Source: Desulfovibrionaceae bacterium
Lineage (GTDB): Bacteria > Desulfobacterota > Desulfovibrionia > Desulfovibrionales > Desulfovibrionaceae
NCBI GenBank assembly: GCA_910575755.1
Contig: CAJTFO010000003.1
Coordinates: 310,001-374,000 of the forward strand
DNA length: 64,000 nt
Reading direction: 5' to 3'
The notes below the pieces were generated by a model that saw nothing but the letters and a program-made list of their open reading frames with translations, searched no databases and was not told the origin of the DNA. The translations under genes and the position numbers were made by a program. Shown in pieces: positions 25,857 through 34,002 of this stretch (the first letter of the stretch is position 1; every line of letters begins with the position of its first letter).

Positions 25857-26762
25857 TTAGGGACGCGAGGGACGCTGCCCGGCGGGCTGCATGGAATACC
25901 GGTACAGCTCGTGGATTTCCTTGTCATAACCGGGGTAGAAGCCCTTGCCCATGCCCAGCACGATACGCGCGCCGCGGTTCATGTGCACCAGCAGATCGCC
26001 AGTGGAGGGGTCCACGCACAGGCCTTCGATTTCGCCCTGCTTGATGGCTTCGTCAAAGGTCTTTTCCAGCACCACGGGCGCGCTGCTGGCCGAGGTCACG
26101 TCCACGCGGTAGAGATGGTCGGGTTCATTGTCGTCGGCGGTGCCGTCATCGGCGGTCAGGAAGAGCGAGCCATTGTAATAGAACACGCCCTGCACCCACT
26201 GCGGCACGGGCTGCAAGTGCACCTTGCGCAGATATCTGCCGTCCAGGCCATACTCATAGAGATAGCGGCCGCTTTCCTCGCCCACCCAGGAGCACATCCA
26301 CACCGTGCCCTTGACCGGATCCACGGTAATGCCGGACACTTCCATCTGGCCGGATTTGGGCTCGAACTTGAAGGTACGCTTGAATTTCAGGGTATCCGCA
26401 TCATGCACGGCGATCTGAATATCCTTGCCCACGCCGTCCATGAAATTTTCGGCGCTGATGTACAACTCGCCGTTATAGACGTCGATATCGCCAATATGGT
26501 TGGACGGAATGGCGTATCCCTCAAAAGGATTGTCGTTCTGCTTCAGCAGCTTGCCGTTCATGTCGTATTTGAACAGTTTCTTGCTGTCGCTCACATAGAT
26601 GTACTTGCCGTCACACGCCACGCCCTGCCGACCGGCCACGGGCATGACGCTTTTCAGCTTGTACTCGTACTTGGGGGCATGGGCGGGACGGGCCTGCGGG
26701 GCCTGGGGCAGAACCAGCGCCGCGCCCAACAGCAGCGCGGTCAATGCGATAAGCTTTTTCAT
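25857..26762 (-). CDS. Exported beta-propeller-like protein of unknown function
   Basis: A 301-residue secreted protein. It begins with a signal peptide of about 29 residues (MKKLIALTALLLGAALVLPQ onward) at the ATG at 26762, which has an AGGAG ribosome site. The mature part has repeated blade-like units such as ACDGKYIYVSDSKKLFKYDMNGKLL, IDVYNGELYISAENF and GITVDPVKGTVWMCSW, typical of SMP-30/NHL/YncE-like propellers. No catalytic motif is obvious and the family is not one I can name. It is preceded by a 200-base gap with no gene and may share a transcript with the PPIase gene upstream. Confidence 0.7.
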   Translation of the reverse strand: MKKLIALTALLLGAALVLPQAPQARPAHAPKYEYKLKSVMPVAGRQGVACDGKYIYVSDSKKLFKYDMNGKLLKQNDNPFEGYAIPSNHIGDIDVYNGELYISAENFMDGVGKDIQIAVHDADTLKFKRTFKFEPKSGQMEVSGITVDPVKGTVWMCSWVGEESGRYLYEYGLDGRYLRKVHLQPVPQWVQGVFYYNGSLFLTADDGTADDNEPDHLYRVDVTSASSAPVVLEKTFDEAIKQGEIEGLCVDPSTGDLLVHMNRGARIVLGMGKGFYPGYDKEIHELYRYSMQPAGQRPSRP

Positions 26763-26966
26763 CCACTCTCTCCTTGCGGCTTGCGGCCCGACGCGGGCTT
26801 CCCCATGAAGCCGCGCTCCGAACCTCGAAAAGCATACTTCAGGCGGTCCAGCCTGACAAGACACCCGAAATTCCGGAGCGTCGCATCACAAAAAAATTCA
26901 CGCGATCCACGCGCACATCCCGCCTGCGGGCGCTTTCACGTCGCACAGGGGCGGTTTCTGTTCCCG

Positions 26967-27560
26967 CTATTCAATGACCACGGCCTTTTTGATGATAACG
27001 GGCGTATTGGGCACGTCTTCGTAAAAACCCTTCCTGCCCGTGCTTACAGCCTCAATCTTGTCCACCACATCCTGCCCCTTGATGACCTTGCCGAATACGG
27101 CGTAGCCCCAGCCCTGCGGCGTCTGGCTCTTGAAATCCAGAAAGGCGTTGTCCCTGGTATTGATGAAAAACTGCGCGCTGGCCGAATGCGGATCCGCGGT
27201 GCGGGCCATGGCGATGGTGTACTTGCGGTTGCGCAGCCCGTTGCTGGCCTCGTTATGAATGGGCGCACGGGCGCTCTTTTCCTTCATTTCCGGCGTCAGG
27301 CCGCCGCCCTGGATCATGAAGTTCCGAATGACGCGGTGAAAAATGGTGCCGTCGTAATGCCCGGATTTGACGTATTGAATGAAATTGGCCGTGGTGATGG
27401 GGGCCTTGCGGGCATCCAGGCGCACCACGATGTCCCCAAGGCTCGTCTCCAGCTTCACGGCGGGGTCGGCCGCCGGGGCGGCGGCATGCGCCTGCCCGGC
27501 GAAAGCGGGCAGTAGGGCCAGACTCAGAGCCAGGCAGAGGGCTGAAAGAGAAAATTTCAT
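26967..27560 (-). CDS. ppiA: Periplasmic cyclophilin-type peptidyl-prolyl isomerase
   Basis: A 197-residue cyclophilin with an N-terminal signal peptide (about 1-26, ending GQAHA), so it acts on proline bonds of proteins in the periplasm. Cyclophilin motifs are [27 protein letters not shown] (catalytic Arg just before), [10 protein letters not shown] and [17 protein letters not shown]. The size and location match PpiA. It faces a divergent Bax-inhibitor-like gene. Confidence 0.93.
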   Translation of the reverse strand: MKFSLSALCLALSLALLPAFAGQAHAAAPAADPAVKLETSLGDIVVRLDARKAPITTANFIQYVKSGHYDGTIFHRVIRNFMIQGGGLTPEMKEKSARAPIHNEASNGLRNRKYTIAMARTADPHSASAQFFINTRDNAFLDFKSQTPQGWGYAVFGKVIKGQDVVDKIEAVSTGRKGFYEDVPNTPVIIKKAVVIE

Positions 27561-27765
27561 GTTGACTCCTTAGATGCGACGTTTTTTGCCGGCGCGGGCG
27601 TTGCGCCGACTGTGCCGGAATGCTAGCACGCGGCCCGGCCTCTCGCAAGGCGACACACTTGCTAAACCGGGGGAGAGTCATATAGTATGCGCAAAAGGCG
27701 TGGACAAACGCCCCGCATGGCGGCTTCACGCCTTGACGGACATCAACAGATTTTCTGGAGGACAT

Positions 27766-28473
27766 ATGTCACCGACTACCCGCAGTGTCGCTCAGAGCGG
27801 CGTGAACAGCGTCGCTTCCGTTTACATGCGCCAGGTCTACCAGTGGATGACGGCGGGCCTTGCCCTGACCACGGCAGTGGCTTACGGGGTGGCCAGTTCG
27901 CCGGCCATTCGCGACGCCATTCTGGGCAACAGCATGGTTATGATTCTGCTGATCGTGGCCCAGTTCGGTCTGGTCATCGCCCTTTCGGCGGCCATTCACA
28001 AAATGTCGGCCGGCACGGCCACCGCGCTCTTTCTGCTCTACTCGGCCCTGACCGGCGCCACGCTTTCGTCCATTTTCGTCATCTATCCCATCGCATCCAT
28101 TGCCAACGCCTTTCTGGTGACCACGGGCACATTCCTGGCCATGTCGGTCTACGGCTCTGTAACGAAGCGCGACCTCACGGGCATGGGCAATTTTCTGTTC
28201 ATGGGTCTGATCGGCATTGTCATTGCCATGGTGGTGAACATCTTCCTCAGAAGCGGCATGATGGACCTCATCATCAGTTGCCTGGGCGTGCTGATCTTCA
28301 CCGGCCTGACCGCCTACGACACCCAGAAGCTGCGCCGCTTCGGCGAGGGCGCGCCTTTGGCGGACGGCACGGCGGTGCGGCGCGGCGCCATCATGGGCGC
28401 GCTGACCCTGTATCTGGACTTTATCAACCTCTTCCTGATGCTGCTGCGGCTTTTCGGCGGCAACCGCGACTGA
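27766..28473 (+). CDS. Bax inhibitor-1/YccA family membrane protein
   Basis: A 235-residue inner-membrane protein with seven hydrophobic segments and the family pattern MRQVYQWMTAGLALT at the N-terminus. FTGLTAYDTQKLRR before the last segment and the final YLDFINLFLMLLRLFGG, which carries the conserved Asp, are characteristic. The start at 27766 has TGGAGG nine bases ahead. Relatives are proton-sensitive calcium-leak channels or modulators of the FtsH protease (YccA). A terminator follows. Confidence 0.93.
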   Translation: MSPTTRSVAQSGVNSVASVYMRQVYQWMTAGLALTTAVAYGVASSPAIRDAILGNSMVMILLIVAQFGLVIALSAAIHKMSAGTATALFLLYSALTGATLSSIFVIYPIASIANAFLVTTGTFLAMSVYGSVTKRDLTGMGNFLFMGLIGIVIAMVVNIFLRSGMMDLIISCLGVLIFTGLTAYDTQKLRRFGEGAPLADGTAVRRGAIMGALTLYLDFINLFLMLLRLFGGNRD

Positions 28474-28522
28474 TCCGCAACCCGCTCCTGATTTTCCCAT
28501 CGTGCGAGCGTGCCGGCGTTCC

Positions 28523-28555
28523 GGGGGCAAAAGGCATGACCTTTTGCCCCCTTTT
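28523..28555 (+). terminator. Rho-independent terminator before rnr
   Basis: GGGGGCAAAAGG pairs perfectly with CCTTTTGCCCCC and runs into TTTT. It ends 17 bases before the rnr start. Confidence 0.85.
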
Positions 28556-28572
28556 GCTGAAGCGGAGCCCAT

Positions 28573-31029
28573 GTGAAAAAACAACATAAAAATACTGCCT
28601 CTTCCGCTTCCCCTGGCCTGCCCGGTCAGGACGAACTGCTGGAAATTTTCGCCCGTGAATCGCGTCCCCTGCGGCTGGACAGCCTGTTGTGCGTGACAGG
28701 TCTGCCCCGCCGGGCCAAAAAAGACCTGGAGGAAAGCCTGAACGCGCTGGCCGCTCAGGGACGCCTGGCGCGTCTGCGCGGCGGCCTCTGGGTACGGCGC
28801 GACAGCCTTAAAAGCCTGGTGGGACGGTATCAGGCCCTGCGCACTGGCGGCGGTTTCGTGACGCCGCTGGCGACCGGCGACGGCGAGGGCACGACCGGCG
28901 CGCGCGTGACCGGCGGTCGGGATATTTTCATCCATCCCCTGCAAAGCCATGAGGCCTGGCATCAGGATCTGGTGCGGGTGGTTCTGGCCCCGACCTCCTC
29001 ACGCTCCGGCCGGGGACGCGGCGGGCCGAATCCCGAGGGCCGCATTGTGGAAATTCTGGAGCGGTCGCAAAAGGAAATTCCCGTACACCTGCACAGCCGC
29101 GCCGGACGAACCCTGTTTTGCCGCCCGGCGGACAGCCGCCTGACCGTTGATTTCAGTGTGGCTCTGCCCGAAGGCAGCGCCGTGCCGGAGCAGGGCGCGC
29201 TGCTGCTGGTGACCCCGCAGGAGCGCCTGGCCTCGGATCTCTGGCGGGCGCGCCTGCTGGGCGCTTACGGTCGTGAAGACAACGCGGACGTGCAGGAAAA
29301 TCTGGTCAAGCTCAACCACGAGGCCCCGCGCGACTTTCCGCCCGCCGTTCTGGCCGAAGCCGCAGCGCTGCCCGCCGCGCCCGCTCAGGCGGATATGGAC
29401 GGTCGCGAAGACCTGCGCGCCCTGCCCCTGGTGACCATTGACGGCGCTGACGCCCGCGACTTTGACGACGCCGTGCAGGTGGAACGCAAAGGCACGGGCT
29501 GGCTGCTGCGGGTGGCCATCGCCGACGTGAGCCATTATGTGCGACCCGCTCCCGGCAAGGGACGCGCCAGCCTGGACGCCGAAGCCCTGGAGCGCGGCAA
29601 TTCCTGGTATTTTCCCCGCTCGGTGGAGCCCATGCTGCCCCCGGCCCTGTCCAACGGCCTGTGCAGTCTCAACCCGGATGAAGACCGTCTGGCCGTGCTG
29701 GCGGAAATTCCCTTTTCCGCAGCGGGACAGCCGGGCAAGGCGCGTTTTGCCCTGTGCGTCATGCGTTCCGCCGCCCGCCTGACCTATGATCAGGTCAGGG
29801 CCTGCCTGCTGGATCATGACGCCGACGCCCTGGCTCTTCTGCGCGAAAAGCCGCGTGGCGGGGAGGCGCTGGCCATGCTGGAGGAAGCCTTTCGACTCTA
29901 TGCCGTGCTGCGCGCGGTCCGCCGGCAGCGCGGCAGCCTGGATTTCGACCTGCCCGAAGCGGACTACACTTTTGACGCGGCGGGCCGGCTGCGCAGGATC
30001 GGCTTTCGCCAGCGCCACGATGCCCACCGCATGATTGAGGAATTCATGATTGCGGCCAACGAGGCCGTGGCACGCCACCTGCGCGATGCTGGTCTGCCCT
30101 TTCTCTACCGCGTGCATCCCCGGCCGGACCCGGAACGCCTGGAAAATCTCTTTGACTCCCTCGCCGCCACGGCGCTGGAAAGCCTGCCTGAGAACGTCAA
30201 GAGCGGCGGCAAAGCCGATGCGATGGCCATGCAGGCCATTTTGAAGGCTGCCCAGGGCACGGACCAGGAATTTCTGGTCAACCGCCTCTGCCTGCGGGCC
30301 ATGCCCCAGGCCCGCTACCAGCCGGAAAATGAAGGGCATTTCGGTCTGGCCTCCCAGGCCTACTGTCATTTTACCTCGCCCATCCGGCGCTATGCGGACC
30401 TTTTGGTTCACCGCGCCCTGAAAGCCTCGCTGGGCCGCGCTGCGGGGCCGCTGCCCGCCGGGCACAAGCTGTTGCGCATGGGCGACCGGCTCAACCGCCT
30501 GGAACGCGCGACCATGGAATGCGAACGGGAGATGGCCCGGCGTCTGGCCTGCCTGGCGCTACGGGATCGTGAAGGCGAACGCTTTTCCGGCATCATTGCC
30601 GGCGTGACGGATTTCGGCCTCTTTGTGGAGCTGGCCTGCATGCCTGTGGAGGGCATGATTCGCGTGCAAGACCTGGGCGACGACTGGTATGAGCTGGACA
30701 GCCGCAACCAATGTCTGATGGGACAGCGTTCCGGCCTGTGCTGGCGTCTGGGGCAACGCCTGGAAGTACGCCTGGCTGAAGTGCACATGGGGCGCCTGGA
30801 GATCCGGCTTATGCCTCTGGAATGCCCGCGCAGGGCCGCGCGCGGTCAGGGGAAACAAGGCAGGGGAAAACAGCGGGCTTTGCGCCGCGTGCAGGAAGGC
30901 GCGCAACGGTCACGGCGGAAAAGAGGACAAAAAAACGGCCAAGCCCATGACCGGAACAAAGACCGCAGCCGGAAACAAGGGGCGCGTACCGGCAAAACCG
31001 GCGGCGGACGCCCGAAGCGGGGGCGCTGA
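28573..31029 (+). CDS. rnr: Ribonuclease R
   Basis: RNase R is a processive 3'-5' exoribonuclease that degrades structured RNA. The 818-residue protein has an N-terminal winged-helix-like region, cold-shock-type domains, the RNB catalytic domain with TIDGADARDFDDAV (active-site Asp cluster, about residues 294-307), the C-terminal half with HFTSPIRRYADLLVHRAL, and an S1 domain (FSGIIAGVTDFGLFVEL). The last 65 or so residues are a disordered Arg/Lys/Gly/Gln tail. The start is GTG at 28573 with GGAG upstream; the ATG two bases earlier is in another frame. The stop overlaps murJ (TGATG). Confidence 0.95.
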   Translation: MKKQHKNTASSASPGLPGQDELLEIFARESRPLRLDSLLCVTGLPRRAKKDLEESLNALAAQGRLARLRGGLWVRRDSLKSLVGRYQALRTGGGFVTPLATGDGEGTTGARVTGGRDIFIHPLQSHEAWHQDLVRVVLAPTSSRSGRGRGGPNPEGRIVEILERSQKEIPVHLHSRAGRTLFCRPADSRLTVDFSVALPEGSAVPEQGALLLVTPQERLASDLWRARLLGAYGREDNADVQENLVKLNHEAPRDFPPAVLAEAAALPAAPAQADMDGREDLRALPLVTIDGADARDFDDAVQVERKGTGWLLRVAIADVSHYVRPAPGKGRASLDAEALERGNSWYFPRSVEPMLPPALSNGLCSLNPDEDRLAVLAEIPFSAAGQPGKARFALCVMRSAARLTYDQVRACLLDHDADALALLREKPRGGEALAMLEEAFRLYAVLRAVRRQRGSLDFDLPEADYTFDAAGRLRRIGFRQRHDAHRMIEEFMIAANEAVARHLRDAGLPFLYRVHPRPDPERLENLFDSLAATALESLPENVKSGGKADAMAMQAILKAAQGTDQEFLVNRLCLRAMPQARYQPENEGHFGLASQAYCHFTSPIRRYADLLVHRALKASLGRAAGPLPAGHKLLRMGDRLNRLERATMECEREMARRLACLALRDREGERFSGIIAGVTDFGLFVELACMPVEGMIRVQDLGDDWYELDSRNQCLMGQRSGLCWRLGQRLEVRLAEVHMGRLEIRLMPLECPRRAARGQGKQGRGKQRALRRVQEGAQRSRRKRGQKNGQAHDRNKDRSRKQGARTGKTGGGRPKRGR

Positions 31030-32597
31030 TGGGCCTGCTCTCCTCCCGCCAGCGCATGGGTGCGGCGGCCCTGATTCTGGCCGCCAGCACCATTCTTTCC
31101 CGGCTTATGGGCCTGATCCGCGACAAGGTCATCTCCTGGCAGTTCGGCGCTGGCGGCGAGGCCGATATGTATTTCGCGGCCTTTGTGGTGCCGGACATCA
31201 TCAATTATCTGCTGGCCGGCGGCTTCATGTCCATCACCATCATTCCCCTGCTGTCCCGCCGTTTTCAGGAGGACGAGGCCGACGCCTGGCGCTTTTTTTC
31301 CTGCGTGTTCTGCTGGACTCTTGCGGCCTCGCTGCTGCTCACAGGCGCGGGCATTCTGGCCGCCGAACCTCTCGCCCGGCTGGTGGCCCCCGGCTTTTCG
31401 CCGGAGCAATGGCAGCGCCTGGCGTTTTTCATGCGCATCATCCTGCCTGCCCAGATCTTTTTTCTCTGCGGAGCCTGCTTTACGGCCCTGCTTTATCTGC
31501 GGCGTCAGTTCAGCGTTCCGGCTCTGGCCCCGCTGGTCTACAACGGCTGCATCATCGCCGGCGGTCTGCTGCTGCCCCTGTCGGGAGCAGGCGCGCAGTG
31601 GAGCTGCGGCATGACCGGCTATTGCGTGGGCGTCACCATTGGCGCGGCTCTGGGGGCCTTTGTTCTGCCGTGGCGGGTGGCCGTGGGGGGCGGCCTGCAT
31701 CTGCGCATGGTCTGGCGGCATCGGCTCATGGGCCGTTTTCTGCTCACGGCTCTGCCCCTGATGCTGGGCCAGACCGTCATTATGCTGGACGAACAATTTC
31801 TGCGGGTTTTCGGCAGTCTCGCCGGAGAGGGCGCGGTCAGCCTGCTCAACTACGCGCGGCGCATCGCCCAGGTTCCGGTGGGACTCATGGGCCAGGCCGC
31901 GGCTGTGGCCTCCTATCCCTTTCTGGTATCCCTGCTGACCCAGGGCGATACGCAACGCTTCGACCAGACCCTGCGCACGGCCCTGCGCGCCGGTGTGGGG
32001 CTGATCATTCCCTGCGCCCTCTGGATGATGGCCACCGCCTGGCCCATTATGACCGTCATATTCCAGGGAGGCCGTTTCGGCCTTGCGGAAACTCTTGCCG
32101 CCGCGCCCCTGACCCAGATCATGCTGGCCGCGTGCCCGCTGTGGATTATCTACATGATTCTGGTACGGGCCTACTACGCCCACGGCGACACCCTGACCCC
32201 GGCGCTCACCGGCACCATCATGACCCTGATCTGTCTGCCCGTTTACCATTGCTGGGCCGTGCCCCTGGGGGCCTGGGCCATCGCCGCCCTGTCCGGCGCA
32301 AGCGTGAGCCTTTATGTGCTCTGGCTGGTGGGCATATGGATACGCCGCCACGGCGGGGGAGCCTTTGCCGGGCTGTGCGGCCTGGGGCTGCGCGCCCTGG
32401 CCTGCTCCCTGCCCGGCGCGGGCGTGGCGTGGCGGCTCTCCCGCTACTGCCTTGAACATCTGCCGCTGCCGCCCATTGCCGCGGCCTGCGCGTCCCTGGC
32501 CGCCAGCGGCCTGGTCTTTGCCCTGTTGTTCCTGCCTCTGGTTCGCCGGCTTGCGCCTTCCCTGCTGGAATCCGCGCTGCGGCGTCTGCGGCGCTGA
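31029..32597 (+). CDS. murJ: Lipid II flippase MurJ
   Basis: MurJ (MviN) flips lipid II across the inner membrane for peptidoglycan synthesis. The 522-residue protein has about 14 hydrophobic segments. Its N-terminus carries the family pattern STILSRLMGLIRDKVISWQFGAG, with the conserved Arg residues, then ADMYFAAFVVPDIINYLLAGG. VSLLNYARRIAQVPVGLMGQA is also conserved. It overlaps the rnr stop by one base and is therefore coupled to it. The following gene is convergent. Confidence 0.95.
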   Translation: MGLLSSRQRMGAAALILAASTILSRLMGLIRDKVISWQFGAGGEADMYFAAFVVPDIINYLLAGGFMSITIIPLLSRRFQEDEADAWRFFSCVFCWTLAASLLLTGAGILAAEPLARLVAPGFSPEQWQRLAFFMRIILPAQIFFLCGACFTALLYLRRQFSVPALAPLVYNGCIIAGGLLLPLSGAGAQWSCGMTGYCVGVTIGAALGAFVLPWRVAVGGGLHLRMVWRHRLMGRFLLTALPLMLGQTVIMLDEQFLRVFGSLAGEGAVSLLNYARRIAQVPVGLMGQAAAVASYPFLVSLLTQGDTQRFDQTLRTALRAGVGLIIPCALWMMATAWPIMTVIFQGGRFGLAETLAAAPLTQIMLAACPLWIIYMILVRAYYAHGDTLTPALTGTIMTLICLPVYHCWAVPLGAWAIAALSGASVSLYVLWLVGIWIRRHGGGAFAGLCGLGLRALACSLPGAGVAWRLSRYCLEHLPLPPIAAACASLAASGLVFALLFLPLVRRLAPSLLESALRRLRR

Positions 32598-32608
32598 AGC
32601 GCCCTCAC

Positions 32609-33106
32609 TCAAAAAAAGCTGCCCCGCCCAAGCTTCTGCACAAGCTGCAGCAGATCATGCCCCATAAAAAACCAGACAGCCAGCGCTATGGCGGCCAGAA
32701 AGCAGTATTCCCCCACGCTGCCGGTGGCGCAGAGCCTGAGCGAAAAACGCCCCTTGCGCGAGAAGGGCTGCAAAGGCACGCCATGCGGGGTGAGCATGTC
32801 CAGAACCACATGGCTCAGGCCGCCGAACCCCAGACCGGTGAGCACAGCCCGCTGCAGCGGCGGCAAACCCAGTACCAGGGCGGCCAGGAACAAGGCCAGC
32901 CACCAGCCGAACCAATGCGTTGCTCCCCGGTGGATGCGGTTGAATATCTTCTGCCGGCCGCGCGGCGTGCGCGCCAGACCGGCCAGTTTCTGATCCAGAA
33001 CATCGGGCAGCACCGCGCCCGCGCAGGCTGCCGCCACACCCGCCGGGGGCAGGTGCAGGGCCAGGGCCGCGCCCACGGCCGCCGCCTGATGCGTAATCCA
33101 CTTCAT
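32609..33106 (-). CDS. YdjM-like membrane-bound metal-dependent hydrolase
   Basis: A 165-residue integral membrane protein of the YdjM (LexA-regulated, membrane-bound metal-dependent hydrolase) family. Conserved polar motifs lie between four to five hydrophobic segments: VLPDVLDQ, HRGATHWFGWW, and HVVLDMLTPHGVPLQPF, which provide the His and Asp residues of a presumed metal site. The substrate is unknown. The start lies 18 bases after the stop of the metallo-beta-lactamase gene on the same strand, so the two are probably one operon. Confidence 0.88.
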   Translation of the reverse strand: MKWITHQAAAVGAALALHLPPAGVAAACAGAVLPDVLDQKLAGLARTPRGRQKIFNRIHRGATHWFGWWLALFLAALVLGLPPLQRAVLTGLGFGGLSHVVLDMLTPHGVPLQPFSRKGRFSLRLCATGSVGEYCFLAAIALAVWFFMGHDLLQLVQKLGRGSFF

Positions 33107-33124
33107 ATATGGCCCCGTAGTATT

Positions 33125-33901
33125 CTACCGCGCCTCAGCGGCCCCCACCGCCAGACGGCGCGTATGCCGCAACAGTTCCGGGCCGCCGGGCCGCCCGTGG
33201 CCGGGCACTATAATCCGGGCTTCGGGAAAGGCGGCCAGAGCCTTGTCCATGGTCGCGGGCCAGGCCCGCACGTCGGCGTCCTCGGTATTGCCCAGATTCC
33301 CGGCCTCGCTGTCCTTGACCATGCAACTGGGAAAGAGCAGCCTTTCGGCGGGAATCCAGATGAAAATGCCGTCTGTGGAATGGCCGCCGCCCAGATAGAC
33401 GCAATGCGCCTCCAGCTCATGAAGCTTGAGCGTCAGCGTGTCTCTGAAGCCGTGTTCAGGTTGCGGCAGACCTTTTTGAGCGGCAATGGCGATGGTTTCT
33501 TCATGGGCATAGGACGGAATGCCCCGGCGCTGCACCGCGGCAAGGCCGCCCATGCTGTCCTTGTGCCAGTGGTTGGGCACAAAGGCCGTGACCCTGGCGC
33601 GGAGCGTCTTTTCAATCCAGTCCAGCAGGACGTCCGTCTGCTCCACAGTCCACGGCGTGTCCAGCAGAAGGGCCTCCCCCTTGTCCACCAGAATCAGCCC
33701 GTTGGCGGACACCAGACCGAAAGGCGGAACCTCATGGCGGGAAACGTGCATATATGCCCGCTCAGAAAGCCTGACCACCTCCATATCGCCCGCTATGCGT
33801 ACAGCTTCGTCCTTTTCGCGCGCCTCGGCCCGCAGGGGCGAGCAGCAGACCAGCAGGGCCAATAACCAGCACACCCCTTTGACTGCCACAGACAGCATCA
33901 T
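33125..33901 (-). CDS. Metallo-beta-lactamase, subclass B1-like
   Basis: A 258-residue exported protein (signal peptide about 1-27) with the full zinc-ligand set of subclass B1 metallo-beta-lactamases: H111, H113 and D115 in NHWHKDSMGG; H174 in GGGHSTDG; C193 in FPSCMVKDS; and H235 in VPGHG. It also keeps K196 and N205 (LGN), which in B1 enzymes contact the substrate carboxylate and carbonyl, and the DADVRAW segment. These are features of hydrolytic B1 enzymes rather than of glyoxalase II or RNase-Z-type relatives. The ATG at 33901 has AGGAG upstream. Beta-lactam hydrolysis is inferred. A YdjM-like gene follows by 18 bases. Confidence 0.9.
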   Translation of the reverse strand: MMLSVAVKGVCWLLALLVCCSPLRAEAREKDEAVRIAGDMEVVRLSERAYMHVSRHEVPPFGLVSANGLILVDKGEALLLDTPWTVEQTDVLLDWIEKTLRARVTAFVPNHWHKDSMGGLAAVQRRGIPSYAHEETIAIAAQKGLPQPEHGFRDTLTLKLHELEAHCVYLGGGHSTDGIFIWIPAERLLFPSCMVKDSEAGNLGNTEDADVRAWPATMDKALAAFPEARIIVPGHGRPGGPELLRHTRRLAVGAAEAR

Positions 33902-33933
33902 TTTTCTCCTCAGAACATTTGCCGTTGCCAACG

Positions 33934-33983
33934 AAAAAAAGCGGCTCGGCGGGAAGGCGGCATAACGCGCCTGGCCGGGCCGC
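33934..33983 (-). terminator. Putative terminator of nrdJ
   Basis: On the minus strand GCGGCCCGGC and GCCGAGCCGC form a 10-bp stem with one mismatch and run into seven T residues (33940-33934). It would separate nrdJ from the metallo-beta-lactamase gene. Confidence 0.5.
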
Positions 33984-34002
33984 GGCAAACAGGATCAAGC
34001 GG

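Noticed and set aside
30846-32612. Open frame of 588 codons on the minus strand
   Set aside because: Antisense to the rnr end and murJ; composition typical of shadow frames.
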